Translations under genes and position numbers: made by a program
In this document: positions 41,844 to 50,733 of the stretch, piece by piece
How the letters are laid out: every line of letters begins with the position of its first letter
Position numbering within the stretch: the first letter of the stretch is position 1
The notes under the pieces: model-generated
The model's input: the letters and a program-made list of their open reading frames with translations, nothing else
Told to the model about the DNA's origin: nothing
Databases searched by the model: none
From: Marivita sp041725935
Lineage (GTDB): Bacteria > Pseudomonadota > Alphaproteobacteria > Rhodobacterales > Rhodobacteraceae
DNA length: 64,000 nucleotides
Direction of reading: 5' to 3'
Assembly: GCA_041725935.1 (NCBI GenBank)
Contig: JBGRQD010000005.1
Span: 62,001-126,000 of the forward strand

Positions 41844-42587
41844 ATGTCAGATGACCCTCATCAACGCACTCTCCTGCTGACCGGCGCCAGCCGGGGTATC
41901 GGCCATGCCACCGTCAAGAAATTCGCAGCCGAAGGGTGGCGGGTGATCAGCTGTTCGCGGCAGGCGTTTTCGCCGAATTGCCCTTGGCCCGGTGGCGAAC
42001 GCAACCACATCCAGGTCGATCTTGGCGATCCGCAGCAGACCATGGACGCCATTCGTACCGTGAAAGACCGGCTGGATGGAGGGCGCCTCGATGCGCTGGT
42101 CAACAATGCCGGGATCTCGCCCAAGGGGCCGAACGGCGAACGGCTGAGCACGCTGGATACGGACCTGCGGGATTGGGGCAAGGTGTTCCACGTCAACTTC
42201 TTTGCCTCGGTCGTGCTGGCGCGCGGGCTTAAAGAAGAGTTGGCCGCCGCCAAGGGGGCCATCGTCAACGTGACCTCCATCGCGGGCGCGCGGGTGCATC
42301 CCTTTGCCGGTGCCGCTTATGCCACGTCCAAGGCGGCGCTGGCCGCGCTGACACGGGAAATGGCGCATGATTTCGGGCCTTTGGGGGTGCGGGTGAACGC
42401 AATCGCCCCCGGAGAGGTCGAGACCAGCATCCTGAGCGAAGGCACCGACAAGATCGTCGAGAAACTGCCGATGCGGCGGCTGGGCCAGCCTTATGAGGTG
42501 GCGGATGTGATCTATTTCCTGTGCTCGGGGCAAAGCGGCTATGTGACGGGCACGGAAATCGAGGTGAATGGCGGACAGCATGTCTGA
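41844..42587 (+). CDS. SDR family oxidoreductase
   Basis: A 247-residue short-chain dehydrogenase: TGASRGIG cofactor motif, NNAGISPKGP, catalytic Ser (VTSIAGARVHP) and YATSK. The insert CSRQAFSPNCPWPGGERNHIQVDL after the second strand is unusual among FabG-like enzymes. Substrate not known. The following gap holds a palindromic repeat shared with the fabD-fabG gap. Confidence 0.85.
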   Translation: MSDDPHQRTLLLTGASRGIGHATVKKFAAEGWRVISCSRQAFSPNCPWPGGERNHIQVDLGDPQQTMDAIRTVKDRLDGGRLDALVNNAGISPKGPNGERLSTLDTDLRDWGKVFHVNFFASVVLARGLKEELAAAKGAIVNVTSIAGARVHPFAGAAYATSKAALAALTREMAHDFGPLGVRVNAIAPGEVETSILSEGTDKIVEKLPMRRLGQPYEVADVIYFLCSGQSGYVTGTEIEVNGGQHV

Positions 42588-42627
42588 CAGCCTATCGGGC
42601 CACGTGCCGTGCCCGATCTCGCCTCCC

Positions 42628-42691
42628 AGAATTTTATGGAGCGCGCCGAGATTTTTCGTACGAAAAATCTCAAGAGCCTCCAGAAAATTCT
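42628..42691. repeat. Nested palindromic repeat, TTCGTACGAA family (copy 1)
   Basis: A perfect 24-base palindrome with core TTTTTCGTACGAAAAA (42648-42671) is nested inside an outer near-perfect inverted repeat: AGAATTTTATGGAG (42628-42641) and CTCCAGAAAATTCT (42678-42691). It lies between the convergent SDR and lpdA genes and may end both. A related copy lies at 62609-62659. Confidence 0.75.
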
Positions 42692-42724
42692 TAGGAAGAT
42701 TCGGTTAATGCCGTCCTAAATTTC

Positions 42725-44116
42725 CTAAAAGTGAACCGCCCGCCCCCAGGCATCCAAAACGGCTTCATGCATCATCTCTGACAAAGTCGGGTGCGGGAAC
42801 ACGGTCTGCATCAGGTCTTGCTCGGTTGTCTCCAACTGTCGCCCGATTACGTAGCCCTGGATCAGCTCGGTCACTTCGGCCCCCACCATATGCGCGCCAA
42901 GCAAAGCGCCGGTCTTTGCGTCGAACACCGTTTTGACCAGCCCTTCAGGTTCGCCCAGCGCAATCGCCTTGCCATTGCCGATGAAGGGGAAACGGCCGAC
43001 CTTGATGTCGTAGCCCTGTTCCTTGGCCTGCGCCTCGGTCAGGCCAACACTCGCGACTTGCGGCTGGCAATAGGTGCAGCCCGCGATGCTGTCCGGCTCA
43101 ACCGCATGCGGATGCCCGCCCGCAATCAGTTCCGCCACCATCACACCCTCATGGCTGGCTTTGTGCGCAAGCCACGGCGCACCGGCAATGTCACCGATGG
43201 CATAGATCCCGTCGACCCCGGTGCGGCACATCGGGTCGGTCACGACATGCGTCCGGTCCACTTTGACGCCCAAAGCCTCAAGCCCCAGACCCTCGGTGTT
43301 GCCGACGATGCCGACAGCTGAAATCACCGTGTCGAACTCGTCCTTGCTGACCTTGCCCCCCTGTTCGATATGCGCGGTCACCTTGCCCTTGCCGCGATCC
43401 AGTTGCTTGACCATCGCCTTTTCGCGGATCGTCATGCCCTGCTTTTCGAACTGTTTCTTCGCGAAACCGCTGATTTCGGCATCTTCGACCGGCAGGATGC
43501 GGTCCATCACCTCGACCACGGTCGTGTCGGCGCCGAGCGTGTTGTAAAAGCTGGCGAATTCGATACCGATGGCACCCGAGCCGATCACCAGCAGCTTTCT
43601 CGGCATGCGTTTGGGAACGAGCGCGTGTTTGTAGGTCCAGACCAGATCGCCGTCGGCCTCGAGCCCCGGCAATTCGCGGGCGCGCGCTCCGGTGGCGATG
43701 ACGATGTTCTTGCCGCTCAGGTCTTCGGTGCCCTTGTCGGTCTTGACCTGCACGCGGCCCTTTGCGGGGATCGTCGCCTCGCCCATCAGAACGGTGACCT
43801 TGTTCTTCTTGAGCAGGTGGCCCACCCCGGAATTCAGCTGTTTGGCGATCCCGCGCGACCGTTTGACCACCGCCTCCAGATCGTAGCCGATGCCCTCTGC
43901 CGTGAGTCCGAATTCCTTGGCACGGTGCATGAGGTGGAACACCTCGGACGTGCGCAGCATGGCCTTGGTCGGGATGCAGCCCCAGTTGAGGCAGATGCCG
44001 CCCAGATGTTCACGTTCGACAATCGCCACGCTCAACCCAAGCTGCGCGCCGCGGATGGCGGCGACATAGCCGCCGGGGCCTGCGCCGATCACGATCATGT
44101 CGAAGCTCTTGCTCAT
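42725..44116 (-). CDS. lpdA: Dihydrolipoyl dehydrogenase
   Basis: A 463-residue flavoprotein, the E3 component of 2-oxoacid dehydrogenases. FAD motif GAGPGGYVAAIRGAQLG, redox-active disulfide GGICLNWGCIPTKA, NAD motif GSGAIGIEFASF and the C-terminal HPTLSEMMHEAV are all present. The gene is alone here; the E1/E2 genes are not in the window. The start has GGGAGGAGACC upstream. Double hairpins and a TTAA-N7-TTAA box lie in its upstream region. Confidence 0.95.
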   Translation of the reverse strand: MSKSFDMIVIGAGPGGYVAAIRGAQLGLSVAIVEREHLGGICLNWGCIPTKAMLRTSEVFHLMHRAKEFGLTAEGIGYDLEAVVKRSRGIAKQLNSGVGHLLKKNKVTVLMGEATIPAKGRVQVKTDKGTEDLSGKNIVIATGARARELPGLEADGDLVWTYKHALVPKRMPRKLLVIGSGAIGIEFASFYNTLGADTTVVEVMDRILPVEDAEISGFAKKQFEKQGMTIREKAMVKQLDRGKGKVTAHIEQGGKVSKDEFDTVISAVGIVGNTEGLGLEALGVKVDRTHVVTDPMCRTGVDGIYAIGDIAGAPWLAHKASHEGVMVAELIAGGHPHAVEPDSIAGCTYCQPQVASVGLTEAQAKEQGYDIKVGRFPFIGNGKAIALGEPEGLVKTVFDAKTGALLGAHMVGAEVTELIQGYVIGRQLETTEQDLMQTVFPHPTLSEMMHEAVLDAWGRAVHF

Positions 44117-44199
44117 CGCCTGGTCTCCTCCCTCAAGGTCAGGTTTGGAGCGAAAGGTAGGACAAAGACGGGGGGCTCACAATGGGAAGTGGAGAGGTA

Positions 44200-44237
44200 G
44201 GTCCGAACCGGACCGATTGTTTCGCGCGCGAAACAAT
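44200..44237. repeat. Two adjacent hairpins upstream of lpdA
   Basis: First: GGTCCG-AAC-CGGACC (44200-44214). Second: a perfect 22-base palindrome (44216-44237), half-site ATTGTTTCGCG. They lie between the holC stop and the lpdA start, both on the minus strand, and could end holC transcription or act as an operator for lpdA. Confidence 0.5.
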
Positions 44238-44257
44238 GGGTCAAGGACGCTGACCAT

Positions 44258-44272
44258 TTAACGTATTGTTAA
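44258..44272. promoter_or_regulatory. CtrA-type box TTAA-N7-TTAA upstream of lpdA
   Basis: Exact TTAA-CGTATTG-TTAA, 142 bases upstream of the lpdA start and 12 bases beyond the holC stop. It matches the consensus binding site of the alphaproteobacterial response regulator CtrA. A role in lpdA expression is inference. Confidence 0.4.
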
Positions 44273-44283
44273 CCCGTAGAAAA

Positions 44284-44742
44284 TCAGGCCTCGGCCTTCT
44301 TTTCCCAGCGGCCCGATTCCTCGGACCAGTACTGCGCCGAACAGCCCGCGCCGGTCAGGATGCGCCACTGGCCGCGCGCGGTCTCGACAGCGGAAGGATC
44401 ATTGCCGTCAAAGAGCACGCAGACCCGTTCGAGCCGCTGCACCTCGTCCGGGGCCACATCCGCCCCGTCCACGGTCATGAGGCATTGCGGATTGTTCGCG
44501 GCCTCAGGCGATACGGTCAGCAACACTGGCTGTGCGGCATCATGCGGACCACCGGCCAGACCGTGCGGCAGGAAGCCCTCCTCAGCACCCAGCCACAGTT
44601 TCTGATCCAGCCAATCCATGAGCGTCCTATCCGTTCCCCGCACCGCCACGCGCCAGCCCGCCCCAAGCGCCTTGCCCAGCAACATGGGCAAGGTCACTTC
44701 GAGCGGCTTTTGCGTCAGGTGGTAGAAATAGGCCGCGCCCAT
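44284..44742 (-). CDS. holC: DNA polymerase III chi subunit
   Basis: A 152-residue HolC protein. Signatures: YFYHLTQKPLEVTLPMLLGKALGAGWRVAVRG, LWLGAEEGFLPHGLAGGPHDAAQPVLLT and LFDGND. Chi links the clamp loader to single-stranded DNA-binding protein. It starts three bases after the pepA stop; the pepA-holC pairing is common in proteobacteria. Confidence 0.93.
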   Translation of the reverse strand: MGAAYFYHLTQKPLEVTLPMLLGKALGAGWRVAVRGTDRTLMDWLDQKLWLGAEEGFLPHGLAGGPHDAAQPVLLTVSPEAANNPQCLMTVDGADVAPDEVQRLERVCVLFDGNDPSAVETARGQWRILTGAGCSAQYWSEESGRWEKKAEA

Positions 44743-44745
44743 GGA

Positions 44746-46221
44746 TCAGTCCCCGTTCTCGAACATGTCCGAGATCAGCCGGTCCAGCGCGCGCACGCCC
44801 CAGCCCGTGGCCCCCTTGGGCGACAGGTCCAGATCGCTTTTGACATGCGCGACCCCCGCGATGTCGAGGTGAATCCACGGCATGTCGTCCTTGACGAACC
44901 GCTTTAGGAATTGCGCCGCGGTGATCGACCCGGCGGGCCTGCCGCCGACGTTCTTCATGTCAGCAACCGGGGATTTGAGCATGTCGTCATAGGCCTGCCC
45001 CAAGGGCATGCGCCACGCGCCTTCGGTTTCTTTATCGGCGGCCTTGAGGAACGCACCCGCGAGCGGATCGTCATTCGAATACACGGCCGCGTTTTCATGC
45101 CCAAGCGCGATGATGCAGGCGCCGGTCAGGGTGGCGAGATCGATCATCGCGGCGGGGTTTTCGGACTGCTGCGCGTGCCACATCACGTCGCACAGCACCA
45201 GACGGCCCTCTGCGTCGGTGTTGATGACTTCGATCGTGTCGCCTTTCATCGAGGTCACGACATCACCGGGCCGCACCGCGTTGCCAGAGGGCATGTTTTC
45301 CACCAGCCCCACCATGCCGACCACGTTGGCGCGCGCCTTGCGCCGTGCGATGGCATGCATGACCCCCGCGACCACACCCGCGCCGCCCATATCCATGGTC
45401 ATGTCTTCCATGCCAGCGGCGGGCTTGAGCGAGATGCCCCCGGTGTCGAACACCACGCCCTTGCCGATCAGCGCCAGCGGCGCGTCGCCCTTGGTACCGC
45501 CCTTCCAGCGCATGATGACCACCTTGGAGGGGCTGTCCGAGCCCTGACCGACACAGAGCAGCGCGCCCATGCCCAGTTTTTCCAGAGCGTCTTCCTCGAG
45601 CACTTCAACTTCGACCCCCAGATCACGCAGGGATTCAAGCCGCTTGGCGAATTCGGTGGTGGTCAGCACGTTGGCCGGTTCGTTCACGAGGTTGCGGGTC
45701 AGATGCACGCCTTCGGCCACGGCGATGCGCGGGGCGGCTGCGGTCTCGGCCTCGTCAGGCTTGGCGCACATGAAGCTGGCGGCGCCGAACGGATCGCCCT
45801 TCTTGGTCTTGTGGTCATCGAACCCGTAGCCGCGCAGCGCGACACCCAGCGCGATTTCCTCGATCAGCGCCGTGCTTTCGGCCAGCACGGTCAGCGCCGA
45901 CGCGCCCGCAGCCATCGCCACAGCCGCCCCTGCCTTGCGCGCCAGTTCGGCTGTCGGGCGGCGCGGCAGTTTGACCAGATCGACCGCCTCGGCCTGCATG
46001 CCGACAGGCCAGGCCAGCGACAGAACCTTGCCCTCGGACAGCTTGTCCCAGGCATCCGACCCGGTGGCGCGGGCGAGCGCGCCTTTGGTCAGGCGGTTGA
46101 GCCGCCGTGCGCCGCTGCTCAGCTTGAGATCGGGTGTGATGAAGACCGCGACCCGACCTTCTGCGGTTGCCAAAGCGTCAAGATCGACCGGCACGAATGA
46201 GACTGCGCGAAGTTCCGCCAT
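44746..46221 (-). CDS. pepA: Leucyl aminopeptidase (M17)
   Basis: A 491-residue cytosolic aminopeptidase with two metal ions. Motifs: ALIGKGVVFDTGGISLKP, MDMGGAGVVAGVM, and the family signature NTDAEGRLVL. The start at 46221 is preceded by GGAGCAGAAC; an ATG four codons earlier overlaps this ribosome-binding site. It is divergent from lptF across about 130 bases, a conserved arrangement. Confidence 0.95.
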   Translation of the reverse strand: MAELRAVSFVPVDLDALATAEGRVAVFITPDLKLSSGARRLNRLTKGALARATGSDAWDKLSEGKVLSLAWPVGMQAEAVDLVKLPRRPTAELARKAGAAVAMAAGASALTVLAESTALIEEIALGVALRGYGFDDHKTKKGDPFGAASFMCAKPDEAETAAAPRIAVAEGVHLTRNLVNEPANVLTTTEFAKRLESLRDLGVEVEVLEEDALEKLGMGALLCVGQGSDSPSKVVIMRWKGGTKGDAPLALIGKGVVFDTGGISLKPAAGMEDMTMDMGGAGVVAGVMHAIARRKARANVVGMVGLVENMPSGNAVRPGDVVTSMKGDTIEVINTDAEGRLVLCDVMWHAQQSENPAAMIDLATLTGACIIALGHENAAVYSNDDPLAGAFLKAADKETEGAWRMPLGQAYDDMLKSPVADMKNVGGRPAGSITAAQFLKRFVKDDMPWIHLDIAGVAHVKSDLDLSPKGATGWGVRALDRLISDMFENGD

Positions 46222-46352
46222 GTTCTGCTCCATATGTTGGTTTGCCTATAGGGGTAGCGCCCGTGCGCGCAGTTGACCAGAGGCCGGTTTTCGCCCAAAC
46301 CCTAGAGGGTGCGGCCATGCTGGCCCACTCCATGTCGTGTAAGGGGGGCATC

Positions 46353-47486
46353 GTGCCAAGATTCGACAGGTACATGCTGTCGCAACTCATGGTCCTCTTT
46401 GGGTTCTTCGCGCTTGTGCTGGTCGCCGTCTACTGGGTGAACCGCGCCGTGGTGCTGTTCGACCGGCTGATCGCGGATGGCCATTCGGCGGGGGTGTTCC
46501 TTGAATTCACCGCGCTGAGCCTGCCGGGCGTGATCGCGCTGGTGCTGCCGATGGCGTCTTTTGCCGCGGCTGTCTATGTCACCAACCGGCTGATGGGCGA
46601 TTCCGAACTGACCGTGATGCAGGCGACCGGCTACAGCCCGTGGCGGCTGGCGCGGCCGGTTCTGATGTTCGGCGTAATCGTGGCGCTGATGCTGTCGGTG
46701 CTGACACATGTGCTGGTGCCCGCGTCTGTGGCGCAGTTGAAAGAGCGCGAGGTCGAAATTTCGGGGTCTGTCAGCGCGCGGTTGCTGCGCGAGGGCACGT
46801 TCCTGCATCCCGGCCCCGGCGTGACGTTCTTCATCCGCGAGATCACGCCCGAGGGTGAATTGCGCGATGTGTACCTGTCGGACCGGCGGCAGGCCGACCG
46901 CGAGGTGACCTATACCGCCGAACGCGCCTATGTGGTGCAGGCCGAACAGGGCCCGCGCCTTGTCATGGTGAGCGGGTTGGCACAGACCCTGCAACCCGAG
47001 ACACGCAGGCTGTCGACCACGGTGTTTCAGGATTTCACCTATGACATCAGCACTTTGATCGTACAGAATCAGAGCCTCACCCTGCGGCCCCGGCATCTTT
47101 CGACATGGAGCCTGTTGACCCAGCCCGACGCGATGGCGTTGCTGACAGACGTGCCGCGAGCGAGGATCAACGAGGAACTGCACGGGCGCTTCCAGCAGGC
47201 GCTTCTCGGGTTGGTGGCGACACTGATCGGGTTTTCCACGCTGCTGACCGGCAGTTTCAGCCGCTTCGGCGTGGGGCGGCAAATCGTGGTGGCGATTTTC
47301 CTGCTGGTGGTGATCAAGCTGGTGGAAAGCGCTGTCACGGACCCCACGCGCAACAACGCGGCGCTGTGGCCGCTGATCTACCTGCCATCGCTGGTCGGGC
47401 TGGTGACGGCGGCAGGGTTGCTGCATCTTGCGGCCCGGCCCTTTCGACAGCCGCGCGGATCGGCGGCGACCGAGGTGCCCGCATGA
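46353..47486 (+). CDS. lptF: LPS export permease LptF
   Basis: A 377-residue LptF/LptG-family inner-membrane permease of the LptB2FG ABC transporter that extracts LPS from the inner membrane. N-terminal RFDRYMLSQLMVLFGFFALVLVAVYWVNRAVVLFDRLI is typical, and three C-terminal helices follow a periplasmic jellyroll domain. The start is GTG at 46353, preceded by AAGGGGGG; upstream in-frame ATGs lack a good site. The stop overlaps lptG (ATGA). Confidence 0.93.
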   Translation: MPRFDRYMLSQLMVLFGFFALVLVAVYWVNRAVVLFDRLIADGHSAGVFLEFTALSLPGVIALVLPMASFAAAVYVTNRLMGDSELTVMQATGYSPWRLARPVLMFGVIVALMLSVLTHVLVPASVAQLKEREVEISGSVSARLLREGTFLHPGPGVTFFIREITPEGELRDVYLSDRRQADREVTYTAERAYVVQAEQGPRLVMVSGLAQTLQPETRRLSTTVFQDFTYDISTLIVQNQSLTLRPRHLSTWSLLTQPDAMALLTDVPRARINEELHGRFQQALLGLVATLIGFSTLLTGSFSRFGVGRQIVVAIFLLVVIKLVESAVTDPTRNNAALWPLIYLPSLVGLVTAAGLLHLAARPFRQPRGSAATEVPA

Positions 47487-48577
47487 CGCTGCATCTTTAT
47501 TTCGCGCGCCGGTTTCTCTGGACCTTTCTCGGGATCTTCGGGGTGTTTTTCCTGTTCCAGATGCTCCTTGATCTCGTCGAGCAGATCCGCCGGTTGGACA
47601 ATTCGGTCAGCTTTGGCGAGGTGATGACGCTGACGCTGCTGAATACGCCCGAGGGCATGTACCAAATCCTGCCGCTGGTCATGATCCTGTCTTCGATCGC
47701 GCTGTTCGTGGCGCTTGCGCGGTCGTCGGAACTGGTCGTGGCGCGGGCGGCGGGGCGGTCGGGGATGACCGCACTTGTGGGTCCAATCGTGGTGGCGGCT
47801 GTGATCGGCGGGCTGACGGTGGCGATGGGCAACCCGATCGTGGCCGCCACGTCAAAGGCCTATTCCGACCTGCGCGAGACCTATCGAAATGGTGGCACCT
47901 CGGCGCTGTCCATCGGGGCGGAAGGGCTGTGGCTGCGCCAGTCGGACCCGCGCGGCCAGACGGTGATCCGGGCCGCACGCGCCAATCCCAACGGAACGGT
48001 GCTCTATGACGTGATGTTCGTCGCCTATGCCGAAAACGGCGGCCCGGTGCGCCGCATCGAAGCGGCAGAGGCCGCGCTGGCCAATGGCGCGTGGCGGTTG
48101 CAGGAGGCCAAGGTCTGGCCGCTGGAAGCCGGTGTGAACCCGGAAACCAACGCAGTACAGCATGATCAACTCGTGGTGCCCTCGACCCTGACGGAGGAGA
48201 GCATAAAGGACCGGTTTGGCCGGCCCTCGGCGATCTCGGTTTGGGAATTGCAGGGCTTCATCACCGATCTCGAGGACGCGGGGTTTTCCGCCCGCCGCCA
48301 TGCCGTTTGGTTGCAGATGGAATTGGCGCGGCCTGTGTTCCTGATCTCGATGGTGCTGATCGGCGCGGCCTTCACCATGCGGCACAGCCGGATGGGCGGC
48401 ACGGGGATCGCGGTTCTGTCTGCGGTTCTTCTTGGGTTTTCATTGTATTACGTGCGAAACTTCGCGCAGATTCTGGGCGAGAACGGGCAGTTGAACGCGC
48501 TGGCCGCAGCCTGGGTGCCGCCGCTGGCCTCGGTGTTGTTGGCGCTGGGACTGATCCTGCATCGAGAGGACGGGTGA
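47483..48577 (+). CDS. lptG: LPS export permease LptG
   Basis: A 364-residue partner of LptF. It begins MTLHLYFARRFLWTFLGIFGVFFLFQMLLDLVEQIRRL, has helices on both sides of a periplasmic domain, and ends with FLISMVLIGAAFTMRHSRMGGTGIAVLSAVLLGFSLYY. The ATG overlaps the lptF stop by four bases. A longer upstream frame is out of frame with lptF and artefactual. Its stop overlaps the lptD start (TGATG). Confidence 0.93.
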   Translation: MTLHLYFARRFLWTFLGIFGVFFLFQMLLDLVEQIRRLDNSVSFGEVMTLTLLNTPEGMYQILPLVMILSSIALFVALARSSELVVARAAGRSGMTALVGPIVVAAVIGGLTVAMGNPIVAATSKAYSDLRETYRNGGTSALSIGAEGLWLRQSDPRGQTVIRAARANPNGTVLYDVMFVAYAENGGPVRRIEAAEAALANGAWRLQEAKVWPLEAGVNPETNAVQHDQLVVPSTLTEESIKDRFGRPSAISVWELQGFITDLEDAGFSARRHAVWLQMELARPVFLISMVLIGAAFTMRHSRMGGTGIAVLSAVLLGFSLYYVRNFAQILGENGQLNALAAAWVPPLASVLLALGLILHREDG

Positions 48578-50733
48578 TGCGGCGCGGTGCTCTTGGCCTG
48601 GCGTTGGCGGTGGCACTGTTCTGTGCGCCCTCTGTGCGGGCGCAATCCAGCGACGTGATGTTGCTGGCTGATCAGGTCTTGGTCCAACAGGGCGGCGACA
48701 CGCTTGTGGCGACCGGCAATGTCGAAGCTCTGCACGAGGGCACCCGCCTGACCGCGTCCTCGATCATCTATGACCGAAGCGCCAATACGCTGGACATTCA
48801 GGGCCCGATCCGGATCACCCAGCCCAATGGCGACGTGCTGACCGCGACACAGGCCGAACTGGATCAGGGATTTCAGAACGGGCTGCTGGAAAGCGCGCGG
48901 CTTGTGCTGGACGAGCAGTTGCAGATCGCCTCGGCCCGCGCCGCCCGCGTTCAGGGGCGCTATACCGCGATGAGCCAGGTCGCCGCGACCTCGTGTCAGG
49001 TCTGCGGCAGCGACCGCCCGCCGCTCTGGGCGATCCGGGCCAGCCGGGTGGTGCATGATGCAGAGGAACGGCAGATTTATTTCGACAATGCGCAGCTTCG
49101 GGTACTGGGCCTTCCGGTGTTTTACATGCCGCGGATGCGCCTGCCCGACCCCACACTCCCACGGGCGCGGGGATTTCTTATACCCGAACTCAAGACCACA
49201 ACCCTGCTGGGGTTCGGGATCAAGCTGCCATACTTCATTCCCATAGGAGACCATGCAGACCTGACGCTGACACCCTATGTGTCGCCAATCACTCGCACGC
49301 TCGAGGCGCGGTATCGGCAAGCGTTCCGCACCGGGGACATCACGGTCAACGCCGCGATCAGCCGCGACAGCCTTGAACGCGAAGACGTGCGGGGCCTGTT
49401 CTTTGTCGAAGGCGCGTTCAACCTGCCCCGCGATTTCCGCCTGTCCTTCGACATCGAGGCGGTCAGCGACGAGGCGTATCTCAACGACTACAACAGCGAC
49501 TTCAAGAAAGATCGTCTGGACAGCGCGTTGACCCTGTCGCGCACCCAGAGAGACCAGTTCTTCTCGCTGGGCCTGATCCATTACGAAAGCCTGACCGACG
49601 GCGAGAACAACGCGACCCAGCCAACGATCATCGGGGATCTGCGCTACAGCCGGCGGTTCTTTCCCAAGCGGATCGGCGGCGAAGCGCGGCTCGGGTTTCA
49701 GTTGCACGGGCATTACCGCTATTCCGACCGCAATATCGACGGCCCCGACACCGACAATGTGGTTGACGGACGCGATATGGCCCGTGCCAATCTTGACCTG
49801 AGCTGGCGCGACCGCTGGACCCTTCCGGGCGGGCTGCGCGCGGGTGCAGTGGCCCAGCTTTGGGTCGATCATTTCATCGTCGAACAGGACGCGATGGCCG
49901 GAGGCGATTACACCGAAGTCACCCCTGCCGCATCGGTGGAACTGCGCTGGCCCTTGGTCAGGCAGACCGCTTCGGGCGCGCGGGTTCTGGTCGAGCCGAT
50001 CGCGCAGGTCGGCTGGGTGGGTGGCGAGCGCTCGGGCGTGCCCAATGACGAAAGCACGCGCGCCGAATTCGACGAAGGCAATTTGCTGTCGCTGTCGCGC
50101 TTCCCGGCACCCGACCGCCGCGAACGCGGGCTGATCGGGGCCGCCGGTCTGCGCTGGATGCGGCAGGACCCCGAAGGCTGGCGCGCGGCGCTGATGCTGG
50201 GCCGGGTCTGGCGCGACGAGTTGGACAGCGCCTTCTCGCGCTCCTCGGGGCAGGACAGCACGTTGTCGGATTGGCTTGTTGCAGGGCAGTTCGCGCATCA
50301 GAACGGGCTGCAGCTTTTGGCGCGGGGGCTCTACGACAGCGATCAGTTGCGGTTCACCAAGGCCGAGATGCGCGCGAACTTCAATCAGCAGCGCTATGCC
50401 CTGGGTGCGTCCTATATCCTGCTGACAACCGATCCGCGGGAAGACCGCGCCGATGCGCAGTCGCAGTGGCTGGTGAACGGGCGATACAACATCGACCGCA
50501 ACTGGGTCGCCAAGGGCAACAGCCGCTACGACATCGCGGAGGGGCAGTTCCTGAATGCCGGGCTTGGCGCGGAGTACCGTAATGAATGTGTCGTTGTGGA
50601 CTTTTCGGTCTCGCGCAACTTTGCCTCTTCCACTAACCTTGAACCATCTACAGATTTCGGCCTGACCGTCGCGCTGACAGGCTTCAGCACCGGCGGCAGC
50701 GGCAAGGAGTACCGCCGTTCATGCAGCTACTGA
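48577..50733 (+). CDS. lptD: LPS assembly outer-membrane protein LptD
   Basis: A 718-residue outer-membrane beta-barrel with a signal peptide (MRRGALGLALAVALFCAPSVRA). An OstA-like periplasmic domain (VMLLADQVLVQQGGDTLVATGNVEALHEGTRLTA) precedes the barrel. Cysteines occur as CQVC (about residue 139) and in the C-terminal NECVVVDFS and RRSCSY, fitting the disulfides needed for LptD function. It takes LPS to the cell surface, normally with LptE, which is not in the window. Confidence 0.94.
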   Translation: MRRGALGLALAVALFCAPSVRAQSSDVMLLADQVLVQQGGDTLVATGNVEALHEGTRLTASSIIYDRSANTLDIQGPIRITQPNGDVLTATQAELDQGFQNGLLESARLVLDEQLQIASARAARVQGRYTAMSQVAATSCQVCGSDRPPLWAIRASRVVHDAEERQIYFDNAQLRVLGLPVFYMPRMRLPDPTLPRARGFLIPELKTTTLLGFGIKLPYFIPIGDHADLTLTPYVSPITRTLEARYRQAFRTGDITVNAAISRDSLEREDVRGLFFVEGAFNLPRDFRLSFDIEAVSDEAYLNDYNSDFKKDRLDSALTLSRTQRDQFFSLGLIHYESLTDGENNATQPTIIGDLRYSRRFFPKRIGGEARLGFQLHGHYRYSDRNIDGPDTDNVVDGRDMARANLDLSWRDRWTLPGGLRAGAVAQLWVDHFIVEQDAMAGGDYTEVTPAASVELRWPLVRQTASGARVLVEPIAQVGWVGGERSGVPNDESTRAEFDEGNLLSLSRFPAPDRRERGLIGAAGLRWMRQDPEGWRAALMLGRVWRDELDSAFSRSSGQDSTLSDWLVAGQFAHQNGLQLLARGLYDSDQLRFTKAEMRANFNQQRYALGASYILLTTDPREDRADAQSQWLVNGRYNIDRNWVAKGNSRYDIAEGQFLNAGLGAEYRNECVVVDFSVSRNFASSTNLEPSTDFGLTVALTGFSTGGSGKEYRRSCSY

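Noticed and set aside
48448..50298. 616-residue open frame on the minus strand
   Set aside because: Antisense to lptD, which has a signal peptide and family motifs.
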